From assembly GCF_003043455.1 (NCBI RefSeq), contig NZ_PZGG01000022.1, positions 1 to 35,582 of the forward strand: DNA of 35,582 nt, read 5' to 3'. Of the stretch, positions 23,938-32,929 are shown in pieces. Under the pieces are notes generated by a model. It ran no database searches, was not told the DNA's origin, and was given only the letters and a program-made list of their open reading frames with translations. The DNA is from Staphylococcus simulans (lineage in GTDB: Bacteria; Bacillota; Bacilli; Staphylococcales; Staphylococcaceae). Every line of letters begins with the position of its first letter. Within the stretch, counting starts at the first letter, position 1. A program made the translations under genes and the position numbers.

Positions 23938-23969
23938 TGTTATAATATAGCCTATGATAATGATTATCA
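23938..23969 (+). promoter_or_regulatory. fhuCBG promoter with Fur box
   Basis: Extended -10 TGTTATAAT (TATAAT at 23941-23946) followed by a perfect palindromic Fur box TGATAATGATTATCA (23955-23969) over the start point. Iron-loaded Fur should repress fhuCBG. Confidence 0.88.
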
Positions 23970-24075
23970 ATTACAAAGCTGTAGTTGATAAAGTATGAAA
24001 GCTTTCACGAAAATATTTACAGGTATTAATTATAAATAGATGCAATGAGATAAGAAATAGAAATAAATTCTACGG

Positions 24076-24123
24076 CAGACCTTGAAAAGAGACAGGTGTT
24101 TCGGCAACTGTATTTAAGGTTTG
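24076..24123 (+). promoter_or_regulatory. Two-tier hairpin in the fhuC leader
   Basis: Outer arms CAGACCTT/AAGGTTTG (24076-24083/24116-24123), inner ACAG/CTGT. It ends 28 bp before the fhuC TTG start, within an approximately 175-nt 5' UTR. Confidence 0.5.
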
Positions 24124-24151
24124 TGTCGTATCCAATGGAGGATGAAGTAAA

Positions 24152-24958
24152 TTGGCAAATCGTTTAAATGGTCAACACGTAACAATCGGATATGGGGATC
24201 ATGTAATTGTTGATAATCTAGATGTAGAAATCCCTGACGGCAAAGTTACGTCTATTATCGGACCTAACGGTTGCGGTAAATCAACATTACTAAAAGCATT
24301 ATCTCGTCTTTTATCCGTCAAAGGCGGAGAAATCACATTAGATGGTAAAAATATTCATACACAATCTACGAAAGAAATTGCGAAGAAAATTGCGATTTTA
24401 CCGCAATCACCAGATGTGGCAGATGGTTTAACAGCAGGCGAATTAGTTTCATACGGCAGATTTCCACACCAAAAAGGTTTTGGCCGTTTAAGCGCTGAAG
24501 ATAAAGCTGAAATTGAATGGGCGCTTAAAGTAACAGGAACGTATGACTTTAAACACAGAGCTATTAATGATTTAAGTGGCGGTCAAAGACAACGTGTATG
24601 GATTGCGATGGCTTTAGCACAAAAGACAGATATTATTTTCTTAGATGAGCCGACAACGTATTTAGATATCAGTCACCAATTAGAAATCCTTGAATTAGTT
24701 CAAGAGTTGAACCGTGAACAAGGTTGTACCATCGTAATGGTGCTGCATGATATCAACCAAGCAATTCGTTTCTCAGATCATTTGATTGCGATGAAAGCAG
24801 GGGAAATTGTATCAAGCGGTGAGACACAAGAAGTCTTAACGAAAGATATTTTAGAAAGATGTTTCAATATAGATGCAGAATTAAGTACAGATCCACGTAC
24901 AGGCAAACCGATGTTAGTCACATATGATTTATTGTGTAAACATTATTCGAAAGTATGA
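24152..24958 (+). CDS. fhuC: Ferric hydroxamate importer ATPase FhuC
   Basis: ABC ATPase of 268 aa that energises uptake of iron-hydroxamate siderophores and, in S. aureus, also of other siderophores through partner permeases. Walker A GPNGCGKS at 37-44, signature LSGGQRQRV near 142-150, Walker B IIFLDEP near 162-168, switch His in VLHDIN. Starts at a TTG with GGAGG upstream; the same SD could also serve a tiny ATG AAG TAA frame at 24142. First gene of fhuCBG under Fur control. Confidence 0.94.
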   Translation: MANRLNGQHVTIGYGDHVIVDNLDVEIPDGKVTSIIGPNGCGKSTLLKALSRLLSVKGGEITLDGKNIHTQSTKEIAKKIAILPQSPDVADGLTAGELVSYGRFPHQKGFGRLSAEDKAEIEWALKVTGTYDFKHRAINDLSGGQRQRVWIAMALAQKTDIIFLDEPTTYLDISHQLEILELVQELNREQGCTIVMVLHDINQAIRFSDHLIAMKAGEIVSSGETQEVLTKDILERCFNIDAELSTDPRTGKPMLVTYDLLCKHYSKV

Positions 24959-24968
24959 GGCACGGTAA

Positions 24969-25976
24969 ATGAGTGATAAAGAGAGAAAAGAGAAATATCC
25001 CAGATTTATAATGTTATTACTTTTATCATGTGTGTTGCTAGGGATGATGTTGGTGCTTTCTATTTTATATGGAGATGCACCCATCCGTCTTGGAACGATT
25101 TATGAAGCGGTTTTCCACTATAATCCTATGAATGAGCAGCACAATATAATTAGTGAAATAAGAATACCTAGAGACCTAGGTGCAATACTTGTAGGTATGG
25201 CGCTTGCGGTGGCTGGGGCAGTTGTTCAAGGTGTGACTAAAAATGGTTTGGCAGACCCAAGCTTAATCGGCTTGAATGCTGGTGCCAGTTTTATGCTTGC
25301 CTTAACATATGCCTTTGTACCGCAAGCTTCTTTTGGTTTATTGATGCTTGCAGGTTTTATCGGATCCATCTTAGGAGGTACAATCGTGCTTATGATGGGC
25401 CGTTCTAGAACTGATGGTTTCAATCCCATCCGTATCATTTTAGCAGGTGCCGCAGTCAGTGCCTTCTTAACTGCTTTAAGTCAAGGCATCGCTTTAACCT
25501 TCAAATTGAATCAAGACATCAACTTTTGGAGCATGGGCGGTGTCTCTGGCACAACTTGGGTTCAATTGAAATGGAGCGCCCCTGTTATTTTGGTAACGAT
25601 TGTTTTATTAATCTTGTTAAGCCGTCAATTGACGATTTTAAACTTAGGTGAAAGTTTAGCTAAAGGCCTAGGCCAAAATGTCAGTGTCATCCGTACAGTC
25701 AGCTTAATATTAACGATGTTATTAGCGGGTGTTGCTGTGGCGATGGTCGGACAAATTGCCTTTGTCGGTTTAATCGTGCCGCATATTGTGCGCTTTTTAA
25801 TCGGAACGGATTATGCAAAGGTCATTCCGTTAACAGCTATATTAGGCGCATTCTTAGTCCTTTTAGCAGATACAGTTGCTCGTATGCTCGGTGATGCGCC
25901 AGTGGGTGCGATTGTTTCCTTTATTGGCGTGCCTTACTTTATCTATTTAATTAGAAAAGGAGGTCGCTCAATATGA
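24969..25976 (+). CDS. fhuB: Ferric hydroxamate importer permease FhuB
   Basis: FecCD-family permease of 335 aa, about nine to ten membrane segments. Family motifs include RIPRDLGAILVGMALAVAGA near 60-80, the NGLADPSLIGLNAG segment, and the ATPase-contacting GLIVPHIVR near 265. Pairs with FhuG to form the channel. Starts 10 nt after fhuC and overlaps fhuG by 4 nt (ATGA). Confidence 0.94.
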   Translation: MSDKERKEKYPRFIMLLLLSCVLLGMMLVLSILYGDAPIRLGTIYEAVFHYNPMNEQHNIISEIRIPRDLGAILVGMALAVAGAVVQGVTKNGLADPSLIGLNAGASFMLALTYAFVPQASFGLLMLAGFIGSILGGTIVLMMGRSRTDGFNPIRIILAGAAVSAFLTALSQGIALTFKLNQDINFWSMGGVSGTTWVQLKWSAPVILVTIVLLILLSRQLTILNLGESLAKGLGQNVSVIRTVSLILTMLLAGVAVAMVGQIAFVGLIVPHIVRFLIGTDYAKVIPLTAILGAFLVLLADTVARMLGDAPVGAIVSFIGVPYFIYLIRKGGRSI

Positions 25977-26989
25977 TAGAAGATAAATTACGACGTCGTC
26001 AGTGGTTGGCTTTATTAATCACGAGTATCCTTTTATTTGCGGCATGTGTCTGGAGTATCACTTCAGGCGAATATCAGATGTCTGTGGGAACGTTCTTTAA
26101 AACTTTATTTGGTTTCGGCGACTATACAGACAGTTTAATTCTGTTAGATTTCAGATTGCCGAGAATGTTAGTAACCATACTGGCAGGTGCTGCATTAAGT
26201 TTAAGCGGTGCGATGATGCAAAGTGTGACGAATAATCCACTGGCTGAACCGGGTATTTTAGGAATTAATGCAGGCAGCGGCTTCTTTATCGCGTTATTTA
26301 TTGTCATTGGCCAAGTGAGTGCAGATAGCTTTATCTATGTATTGCCGATACTAAGTATGACTGGCGGTATTTTAACAGCGTTAATTATTTTCTACTTCAG
26401 CTATTCTAAAGAGCGTGGCATGACCCCAGCTAGTATGGTCTTAGTCGGTGTCGGTTTATCTGCCGCACTCTCTGGCGGTTCACTGACGTTGATGTCAAAA
26501 TTTGATAAAGATCAAGCAGAGTTTATGGCCACATGGCTTGCGGGTAATATATGGGGGGATGAATGGCCGTTTGTCATCGCATTATTACCTTGGCTGATTG
26601 TCATCATACCGTTCCTATTTATGAAGGCAAATACATTAAATATCCTTAATACAAATGAATTGTTAGCACAAGGGTTAGGTGTAAATGTAAGACGAGACCG
26701 TATGATTATTTTATTGGCTGCCGTTGCATTATCATCAGCAGCTGTAGCAGTGAGCGGAGCCATCAGTTTTATTGGTTTAATGGGACCGCATATTGCGAAA
26801 ACAATTGTGGGACCAAGACATCAACTCTTTATGCCTTTAGCAATTGTTATTGGTTCGTTTTTACTGGTGTTCTCGGATACAGTCGGACAAGTGATTTTAC
26901 AGCCTTCAGGTATTCCAGCCGGAATTGTTGTCGCATTAATCGGCGCACCGTATTTCTTATATTTGATGTATCGCACACGTTCATTGTAA
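25973..26989 (+). CDS. fhuG: Ferric hydroxamate importer permease FhuG
   Basis: Second FecCD-family permease of 338 aa, with FRLPRMLVTILAGAALSLSGA near 60, NNPLAEPGILGINAG, and GLMGPHIAK near 265. Coupled to fhuB; AGGAGG lies just upstream of its ATG within fhuB. The siderophore-binding lipoproteins (FhuD) are not in this window, as in S. aureus, where they lie elsewhere. A hairpin TAACGCA/TGCGTTA (26992-26998/27013-27019) follows, without a T run. The dihydroxyacetone kinase genes that follow in S. aureus are absent. Confidence 0.94.
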   Translation: MIEDKLRRRQWLALLITSILLFAACVWSITSGEYQMSVGTFFKTLFGFGDYTDSLILLDFRLPRMLVTILAGAALSLSGAMMQSVTNNPLAEPGILGINAGSGFFIALFIVIGQVSADSFIYVLPILSMTGGILTALIIFYFSYSKERGMTPASMVLVGVGLSAALSGGSLTLMSKFDKDQAEFMATWLAGNIWGDEWPFVIALLPWLIVIIPFLFMKANTLNILNTNELLAQGLGVNVRRDRMIILLAAVALSSAAVAVSGAISFIGLMGPHIAKTIVGPRHQLFMPLAIVIGSFLLVFSDTVGQVILQPSGIPAGIVVALIGAPYFLYLMYRTRSL

Positions 26990-27104
26990 TGTAACGCAAT
27001 AAAATATTGTTATGCGTTATAGTTATTAATGTGAAATCCTGAAAAATATGGTAAACTAATACTAATTGTAGATAAAATCTGTTCAACAATAGGAGGACAT
27101 TGGC

Positions 27105-27605
27105 ATGAAAGATTTGATAAAGCGACATGTCTTAAACGGTGAATTTGAATCTGTGAAACGATTAATGTCCGAATCAGATTTTATGGAATTTGAAGAACAT
27201 TACATTTCAAGTGCGCATGAAGCAGAAAGTGTTATGTTTTATACGTGTATCTTAGATATGATCAAAGATGGAGAAACAGCTGAAATGCATGATTTAGCAT
27301 TCTTACTTCTTGTTTATCCATTAAGTGACTTAGAAGGTGCATTGGATTCTGCTTACTACCATGCAGAAGCTTCCATAAAACTCACTGAGGGCAAAGAAGT
27401 GAAGAGTTTACTACAAATGTTGTTGCTCCATGCAATTCCTGAACCTGTTATTTCTGATAAAAAAGCTTTCGATATTTCTAAACAGATCTTGAAATTAGAT
27501 CCTAATAATAACGTAGCCCGTAATATCCTTAAACAGACAGCGAAACGAATGGATAACGTGGTGGTCAGCATTGATGAACTGAACCAAAATCGTGATGCAA
27601 AATAA
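27105..27605 (+). CDS. Conserved hypothetical helical protein
   Basis: A 166-aa soluble, acidic and mainly alpha-helical protein; I do not recognise a domain family. Residues about 130-150 (ISKQILKLDPNNNVARNIL) resemble one TPR unit, so a helical-repeat binding protein is possible. Good SD (AGGAGG) before the ATG, its own upstream region of 115 bp and a terminator, so it is a real monocistronic gene. Position after fhuG gives no functional clue. Confidence 0.8.
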   Translation: MKDLIKRHVLNGEFESVKRLMSESDFMEFEEHYISSAHEAESVMFYTCILDMIKDGETAEMHDLAFLLLVYPLSDLEGALDSAYYHAEASIKLTEGKEVKSLLQMLLLHAIPEPVISDKKAFDISKQILKLDPNNNVARNILKQTAKRMDNVVVSIDELNQNRDAK

Positions 27606-27621
27606 TGAATTTAAATGAATT

Positions 27622-27656
27622 GAAGGGTATCTCAATTTGAGGTATCCTTTTTATTT
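27622..27656 (+). terminator. Terminator of the hypothetical gene
   Basis: Stem AAGGGTATCTC/GAGGTATCCTT with wobble pairs, followed by TTTTTATTTT. Confidence 0.78.
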
Positions 27657-27931
27657 TGCATATAACATAGAGCTATCCATAAGTTTTTCTAATGGATGTG
27701 TTTATTAAGTTTAATGAGTAATTCTATCAAATTGAGGGTAATTTATTGTTGTGTTTGGGTAATTACACTTAACGGCTATTGCGCAATTGAGTGTTTTATT
27801 GTTACTATATACTTTTCATGGAATAAGTAATGGCCTTTTTCAGAAAAAGACAGAAACATAAGCTATGGATAGTAAGTATTAACGTTGGCAAGCATTGTTT
27901 TTAATTACACGAGGAGGTATTCAACGTTATT
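27657..27931. other. Non-coding region before the YkvI-family gene
   Basis: AT-rich, no gene seen. A distant inverted pair CTATCCATA/TATGGATAG lies at about 27672-27680 and 27862-27870. Otherwise unremarkable. Confidence 0.45.
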
Positions 27932-28999
27932 ATGACGTTTAATAAAGAAACAGTAAAAATTGGCTTTGCCTATGTCGGTGTAGTCGTCGGCGCAGGTTTT
28001 TCAACAGGCCAAGAAGTTATGCAATTCTTCACTGAATATGGTCTATGGGCTTATATCGGTGTTTTAATTTCAGGTATTATCTTAGGATTCATCGGAAGAC
28101 AGGTCGCAAAAATAGGGACAGCTTTCGATGCTGAAAACCACGAATCAACTTTGGCATATTTATTTGGAAAATACGTTGGACGGATCGTCGACTATATACT
28201 GGTCTTCTTCTTATTCGGAATTTCTGTCACAATGATTGCAGGGGCAGGTTCTGCATTCCATGAAAGTTATGGCATCCCTACATGGTTAGGTTCACTGATT
28301 ATGGTAATTGCCATTTATATTACATTACTTATGGACTTCAATAAGATTGTCCGCGCACTTGGTGTAGTAACACCTTTCTTAATCATCTTAGTGATTGTGA
28401 TCGCAGGTGTTTACTTATTTAAAGGTCAAGTGCCATTTAATCAAATTAACGCAGAAATGCCTAAGACAAGTCCGCTTTGGGGCATTATCATGGGAACAGT
28501 TTACGGCGGATTAGCGTTTGCGGTTGGTTTTAGTACCATCGTCGCAATCGGCGGTGACGCAAGCCGTAGAAGAGTATCAGGTGCCGGTGCAATGTTCGGC
28601 GGTATCATTTATACGATTCTATTAGCATTGATCACATTTGCGTTGCAAACTGAATTCCCAGCAATCAAAGAAGCGGCTATTCCAACATTGACATTAGCGA
28701 ATGGTATTCATCCAATCGTAACAATTGTATTGTCAATTGTGATGTTAGCCGTAATGTACAACACAATTTTGGGTCTGCTTTATTCATTCGCGGCAAGATT
28801 CACAACACCTTATAGCAAAAAATATCACATTTTAATCGTGATTATGATGCTTGTCGCTTACGGATTAAGTTTCGTAGGTTTCTCAAGTCTGATTAACTTC
28901 TTATACCCAACAATGGGTGTTATCGGACTTGCGATTGTTATTGGCGTGTTAGTGAAATATTTCAAACGTAAAAAAGAGAATGAGCAACATATCGCATAA
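27932..28999 (+). CDS. YkvI family membrane protein (putative transporter)
   Basis: A 355-aa protein with ten or so membrane segments. Its N-terminal GVVVGAGFSTGQEVMQFF is the hallmark of YkvI-type proteins, which are related to amino-acid permeases of the LeuT superfamily; the substrate is unknown. The ATG is 14 nt from GGAGG, longer than usual, so an ATT codon one triplet upstream or a structured spacer could be involved. Followed by a strong terminator. Confidence 0.85.
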   Translation: MTFNKETVKIGFAYVGVVVGAGFSTGQEVMQFFTEYGLWAYIGVLISGIILGFIGRQVAKIGTAFDAENHESTLAYLFGKYVGRIVDYILVFFLFGISVTMIAGAGSAFHESYGIPTWLGSLIMVIAIYITLLMDFNKIVRALGVVTPFLIILVIVIAGVYLFKGQVPFNQINAEMPKTSPLWGIIMGTVYGGLAFAVGFSTIVAIGGDASRRRVSGAGAMFGGIIYTILLALITFALQTEFPAIKEAAIPTLTLANGIHPIVTIVLSIVMLAVMYNTILGLLYSFAARFTTPYSKKYHILIVIMMLVAYGLSFVGFSSLINFLYPTMGVIGLAIVIGVLVKYFKRKKENEQHIA

Positions 29000-29097
29000 A
29001 TTGCCCAATGTGTGACATTTACTAGATATAGCAGAAAACTTATGAATAATGAAGGTCAACTTACTGCTTGTAAGCGGTAAGGATGAAAACAAAAGAT

Positions 29098-29130
29098 ATA
29101 GCGCAGCAGATTTTGCTGCGCTATTTTTCT
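29098..29130 (+). terminator. Terminator of the YkvI-family gene
   Basis: Perfect 11-bp stem ATAGCGCAGCA/TGCTGCGCTAT (29098-29108/29114-29124) then TTTTCTT. Confidence 0.88.
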
Positions 29131-29227
29131 TGATTTCACCCTTTGAGATGACTTTAAATATAAAGTACAATAAATACAAATTGGAAATTATCTTGCCGAT
29201 AGAATAAAGAGAGGACTTGGTAATCAA

Positions 29228-30256
29228 ATGAACAGTCGAAGAAAAAGAAGACTGGCAATCGGTGCGATTATCTTCGTGTTATTAGGCATCGCTGTCGGTG
29301 TTGGTATAAAACTTTATATGGACTACCAACATAAACAAAACATGAAACCTAAAGTCGCGATTAACAATAACAATGTAAAAGTCTTTAATAATATTACATA
29401 TAGTAAAGCATTTCCGAAGAGTCAGTTAGATATCATTACACCAGCAGAGTTAGATAAAGATGTGAAATTACCAGTAATTTTTTGGATGCATGGCGGTGGT
29501 ATTATTGCGGGTGATAAGCAATACAAAAACACATTGTTATCAAAAATCGCTGAACAAGGTTATATTGTAGTGAATATTAACTACGCATTGGCGCCGCAGT
29601 ATAAATATCCGACGCCTTTAATACAAATGGACCAAGCAGTAAAATTTATTAAAAAGAACCCACATGAATTACCGATTGATTTCACGCAAGTTGTATTCGG
29701 CGGTGACTCGGCAGGTGCACAGTTATCCAGCCAATTTACCGCAATACAAACGGATGAACAATTAAGAAAAGATATGCACTTTAAACAACGTTTTAAACCA
29801 AAAGATATTCGTGCTGCAATCTTTTTCGGTGGTTTCTATAATATGAATACAGTTAGAGAAACAGAGTTTCCGCGTATTCAACTCTTTATGAGAAGCTATA
29901 CAGGTACAGAAGATTGGGAAACTGAGTTCAGAGATTTATCTGAAATGTCGACAGTTGAACATGTCACTAAAAATTATCCGCCGACTTTCTTATCTGTTGG
30001 AGATGCAGATCCATTCTTCAGTCAAAATAGAGAATTTGCGCGAGTTTTAGAAGAGGATGGAACTTCAGTAGATACATTCTTCTTTGATGGGTCACATCAT
30101 TTAAGACATCAGTATCAATTCCATTTGAATTTACCAGAATCAAAAGAAAATCTTGTTTCTGTACAAAAGTTCTTAAGTAGAAATACCAGCTCAACAACGA
30201 TTAAAAATCCAGATGAACAGTTTGAACCGATACAGTTAAATCCTTATAAGAATTAG
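29228..30256 (+). CDS. Membrane-anchored alpha/beta hydrolase (esterase, HSL-like)
   Basis: A 342-aa serine hydrolase with a basic N-terminus and one membrane anchor (about 9-29), so the catalytic domain faces outward. The oxyanion-hole motif HGGG is at 88-91, the nucleophile Ser161 in GDSAG (159-163), the acid probably in VGDADPF, and the His in GSHHLRH. The S. aureus gene at this position encodes a fluorophosphonate-binding hydrolase, FphA if I recall correctly. The natural ester substrate is unknown. AGAGAGGA precedes the ATG; monocistronic. Confidence 0.86.
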   Translation: MNSRRKRRLAIGAIIFVLLGIAVGVGIKLYMDYQHKQNMKPKVAINNNNVKVFNNITYSKAFPKSQLDIITPAELDKDVKLPVIFWMHGGGIIAGDKQYKNTLLSKIAEQGYIVVNINYALAPQYKYPTPLIQMDQAVKFIKKNPHELPIDFTQVVFGGDSAGAQLSSQFTAIQTDEQLRKDMHFKQRFKPKDIRAAIFFGGFYNMNTVRETEFPRIQLFMRSYTGTEDWETEFRDLSEMSTVEHVTKNYPPTFLSVGDADPFFSQNREFARVLEEDGTSVDTFFFDGSHHLRHQYQFHLNLPESKENLVSVQKFLSRNTSSTTIKNPDEQFEPIQLNPYKN

Positions 30257-30281
30257 CGTGTTAGCAACATAAAATATTTTA

Positions 30282-30327
30282 AAAGAAGTATCGCAAAGTT
30301 ATTGGCTTTGTTGATACTTCTTTTTGT
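30282..30327 (+). terminator. Esterase gene terminator
   Basis: Stem AAGAAGTATC/GATACTTCTT with an inner CAAAG/CTTTG, followed by TTTTG. Confidence 0.85.
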
Positions 30328-30374
30328 TATAAGATAATATGTGAGTTATATGTAAAATAGAAACTGACAGCAAT

Positions 30375-30406
30375 AAAAAAACCTGATATGTCTGTTGCAT
30401 ATCAGG
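30375..30406 (-). terminator. GNAT gene terminator
   Basis: Perfect 9-bp stem CCTGATATG/CATATCAGG (30382-30390/30398-30406), with seven A (30375-30381) that read as T on the minus strand. Confidence 0.85.
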
Positions 30407-30413
30407 ATAAATA

Positions 30414-30920
30414 TTAGTGTAATAGTTTAGCCATAACGTATTCACTATAGTATTTATTATCTATTTTGAGTTTATCGCGCATTTCGCCTTCAATTTGATA
30501 GCCTGCTGATTTGAATAAATCCACCGCATGTTCATTTTGAGGGACGACTAATGCCTCTAAACGACGAATGTCATGATTGTATGCCCATGCATCTACTGCA
30601 TTTAATAATGATTGTCCAACACCTTTACTACGGTATTGTGCGCGAATTCCAAGGCGCACGCGTGTTTCGTGGCGTGTGCGTTCATATTCGCGAGATGTGA
30701 CAATCGCAAAGCCAATCAACTTACCGTCGATTTCTGCAAGATAAATAGTATTCGATGGAGAAGTGATAAAATGTTCAAGCTGTTGTAATGCGCTTGAAAG
30801 AGATGGCACATATTCACCAGGACTATACAGCATATAGCTAGATTCATCATAGATATCTTTTAATAAAGCAATATATGCATCTGCATCATTGATACTTATT
30901 TCTCTAATCGTATGTTCCAT
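30414..30920 (-). CDS. GNAT acetyltransferase
   Basis: A 168-aa N-acetyltransferase with the acetyl-CoA motif QYRSKGVGQSLL and a C-terminal NEHAVDLFKSAGYQIEGEMRD segment; closest in appearance to the RimI/YhhY-like group. Substrate unknown. I use the ATG at 30920 (GGAGGG 5 nt upstream); a GTG two codons earlier overlaps that SD. It occupies the place where S. aureus carries graX, directly upstream of graR, but is unrelated to GraX and on the opposite strand. Confidence 0.86.
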   Translation of the reverse strand: MEHTIREISINDADAYIALLKDIYDESSYMLYSPGEYVPSLSSALQQLEHFITSPSNTIYLAEIDGKLIGFAIVTSREYERTRHETRVRLGIRAQYRSKGVGQSLLNAVDAWAYNHDIRRLEALVVPQNEHAVDLFKSAGYQIEGEMRDKLKIDNKYYSEYVMAKLLH

Positions 30921-31070
30921 AGACACCCTCCATATTATAAGGTAGTATTACACTGAGTATAGCGTAAATGACGATTGTCTGCATCGTTTTTAGTTTCATT
31001 TTACTTTAAAATGATAGAACGCAATGATTGTTAGAGAATCGCACAAAGATAAGTGTAAAATAAAAGTTGC

Positions 31071-31114
31071 GAAATGTAAATGAAATGATTTTGAAATAAT
31101 TTCGAAATAAAAAT
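31071..31114 (+). repeat. Four tandem 11-bp repeats before graR
   Basis: GAAATGTAAAT, GAAATGATTTT, GAAATAATTTC and GAAATAAAAAT follow each other without gap; GAAAT(G/A) is invariant at the start of each unit. The 11-bp period is about one helical turn, so a protein could bind all units on one face. It ends 13 bp before the graR ATG. Confidence 0.6.
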
Positions 31115-31127
31115 AATAGGTGATAAC

Positions 31128-31808
31128 ATGAAAATTTTGTTAGTAGAAGATGATAAATCCTTATTTGAACAATTGAAAAAAGAACTAGAACATTGGGATT
31201 TGCAGGTGTCTGGTATTGATGATTTTAATCAAGTTATGGAAGCATTTGAACAGCAGCAACCTGAAATTATTATCATGGATGTAGAGTTGCCGAAATATGA
31301 TGGGTTTTATTGGTGTCGTGAAATACGTAATCAATCGAATGTACCTATTTTATTTTTATCAGCGAGAGATAACCCTATGGATCAAGTTATGAGTATGGAA
31401 CTTGGCGCAGACGATTTTATGCAAAAGCCATTCTATACTAATGTTTTAATCGCAAAGCTTAAAGCGATTTATCGTCGTGTGTATCAATTCAATTTAGAAG
31501 AACAACGTATGCTGTCTTGGGGCGATGTCCAAGTGGATCTTGGTAAAGGTGTATTAGAGAGAGGTAATGAAACCGCACATCTTTCTAAAACAGAAATGCT
31601 TATTCTTGAGATTTTATTAAAACATCGTAATCAAATTGTCAGTCGTGATGAGATTATCACAGCGCTATGGGATGACGAAGCGTTTGTGAGTGACAATACT
31701 TTAACAGTCAATATCAATCGTCTACGTAAAAAACTGGCAGACTTTGGTTTAACCAATGCGATTGAAACGCGGGTCGGTAAAGGATACTTAGCACATGACA
31801 ATATTTAA
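31128..31808 (+). CDS. graR: Response regulator GraR (OmpR family)
   Basis: A 226-aa regulator: receiver domain 1-120 with acidic pocket VEDD and phosphorylation site Asp51 (IIMDVELP), then an OmpR/PhoB-type winged-helix DNA-binding domain (about 130-226; DNTLTVNINRLRKKL is the recognition helix). Known: GraRS controls D-alanylation of teichoic acids (dlt), mprF and vraFG in response to cationic antimicrobial peptides. SD ATAGGTGAT. It overlaps graS by 14 nt. Confidence 0.94.
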   Translation: MKILLVEDDKSLFEQLKKELEHWDLQVSGIDDFNQVMEAFEQQQPEIIIMDVELPKYDGFYWCREIRNQSNVPILFLSARDNPMDQVMSMELGADDFMQKPFYTNVLIAKLKAIYRRVYQFNLEEQRMLSWGDVQVDLGKGVLERGNETAHLSKTEMLILEILLKHRNQIVSRDEIITALWDDEAFVSDNTLTVNINRLRKKLADFGLTNAIETRVGKGYLAHDNI

Positions 31809-32838
31809 ACGAATTCTAAACTATTTAATCTCTCGTTTAAATTGGTTGGCGTTGATTGTTGGGTTACAAATATTTTTGATCATTTTAGCTTTATTAGATC
31901 AAGACTTATCTATTGAATCGATACTGTATGTTATTTTATGTAATGCGATTTTCACCCTGGTCTTTCTCATTTTTTCTTATAACTATGAAATGTCATTTAA
32001 TAAAAAGTTATCTGAGATGAAAGAAGTAGAAGAATTGAAACATAAAGAAGCGGCTAATACACCTATGGAAGAAGAAGTCTTACAATATTTATATTTGATG
32101 ATTCATCGACAAAAACAAGTTGTATCGAGACAAGCTATACAATTAGAAGAACATGAACAAAGTTTGACGGAATTTGTGCATGAAATTAAAACACCTTTAA
32201 CTGCATTAAAATTAATGATTGATCAAGAGGAAGACACGACACGTCGACAAGCTTTATTATTTGAATGGTCACGTATGAATGAAATGTTAGACCAACAACT
32301 GTATTTAGCACGTTTAAATCAAAAGCATCAAGATTTGTATTTTGAACAGGTTTCATTAAAACGTATGGTCATTGAAGAAATTCAATTGACGCGCAACATT
32401 TGTAGACAGCGGGGTATTGGGTTCGATATAGACTTTAAAGAAGAAGATACTGTTTTTACAGATATGAAATGGTGCAAGATGATGATTCGTCAAATACTGT
32501 CTAATGCGGTTAAATATAGTGAAGCGGGTACGGAGATACAAATTATTTCAAAAGAAGTCGATGGTCATCTCGTACTTGAGATTAAAGATACAGGTCGTGG
32601 TATTGCGTCTCAAGACTTACCACGTATTTTTGAACGTGGTTTCACTTCAACGCAATATCGTCATGAGACAACTTCTTCAGGTTTAGGTTTATATTTAGTA
32701 GATCAAATTAAACATTCGTTACACATACAAGTGACTGTTAAATCGACTTCAAACCAAGGCACAACCGTAACCTTTGTCTTCCCAAAACAGAACGAAATGC
32801 TAGAACGTATGTCTGAAGTGACAAAATCGTCACTTTAA
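31795..32838 (+). CDS. graS: Sensor histidine kinase GraS
   Basis: Intramembrane-sensing kinase of 347 aa. Two membrane segments (about 16-34 and 43-61) leave an outer loop of only about nine residues, DQDLSIESI (35-43), still acidic like the peptide-sensing loop of S. aureus. His129 in FVHEIKTPL is the autophosphorylation site. The ATPase domain has N498-type (N box) NAVKYSEAG, DTGRGI and GLGLYLV motifs. It detects cationic peptides together with VraFG and phosphorylates GraR. Confidence 0.94.
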   Translation: MTIFKRILNYLISRLNWLALIVGLQIFLIILALLDQDLSIESILYVILCNAIFTLVFLIFSYNYEMSFNKKLSEMKEVEELKHKEAANTPMEEEVLQYLYLMIHRQKQVVSRQAIQLEEHEQSLTEFVHEIKTPLTALKLMIDQEEDTTRRQALLFEWSRMNEMLDQQLYLARLNQKHQDLYFEQVSLKRMVIEEIQLTRNICRQRGIGFDIDFKEEDTVFTDMKWCKMMIRQILSNAVKYSEAGTEIQIISKEVDGHLVLEIKDTGRGIASQDLPRIFERGFTSTQYRHETTSSGLGLYLVDQIKHSLHIQVTVKSTSNQGTTVTFVFPKQNEMLERMSEVTKSSL

Positions 32839-32929
32839 ACATGCGTTTTGTAATATCAAATCAACGACCATAAAATCACTTATGCGTACACTATAAATAC
32901 AAGAGTTAAGAGAAAAAGGAGCGCAAAAA

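Noticed and set aside
27672-27870. Distant inverted repeat CTATCCATA/TATGGATAG before the YkvI-family gene
   Set aside because: The arms are about 180 bp apart and only 9 bp long, which is expected by chance in AT-rich DNA.
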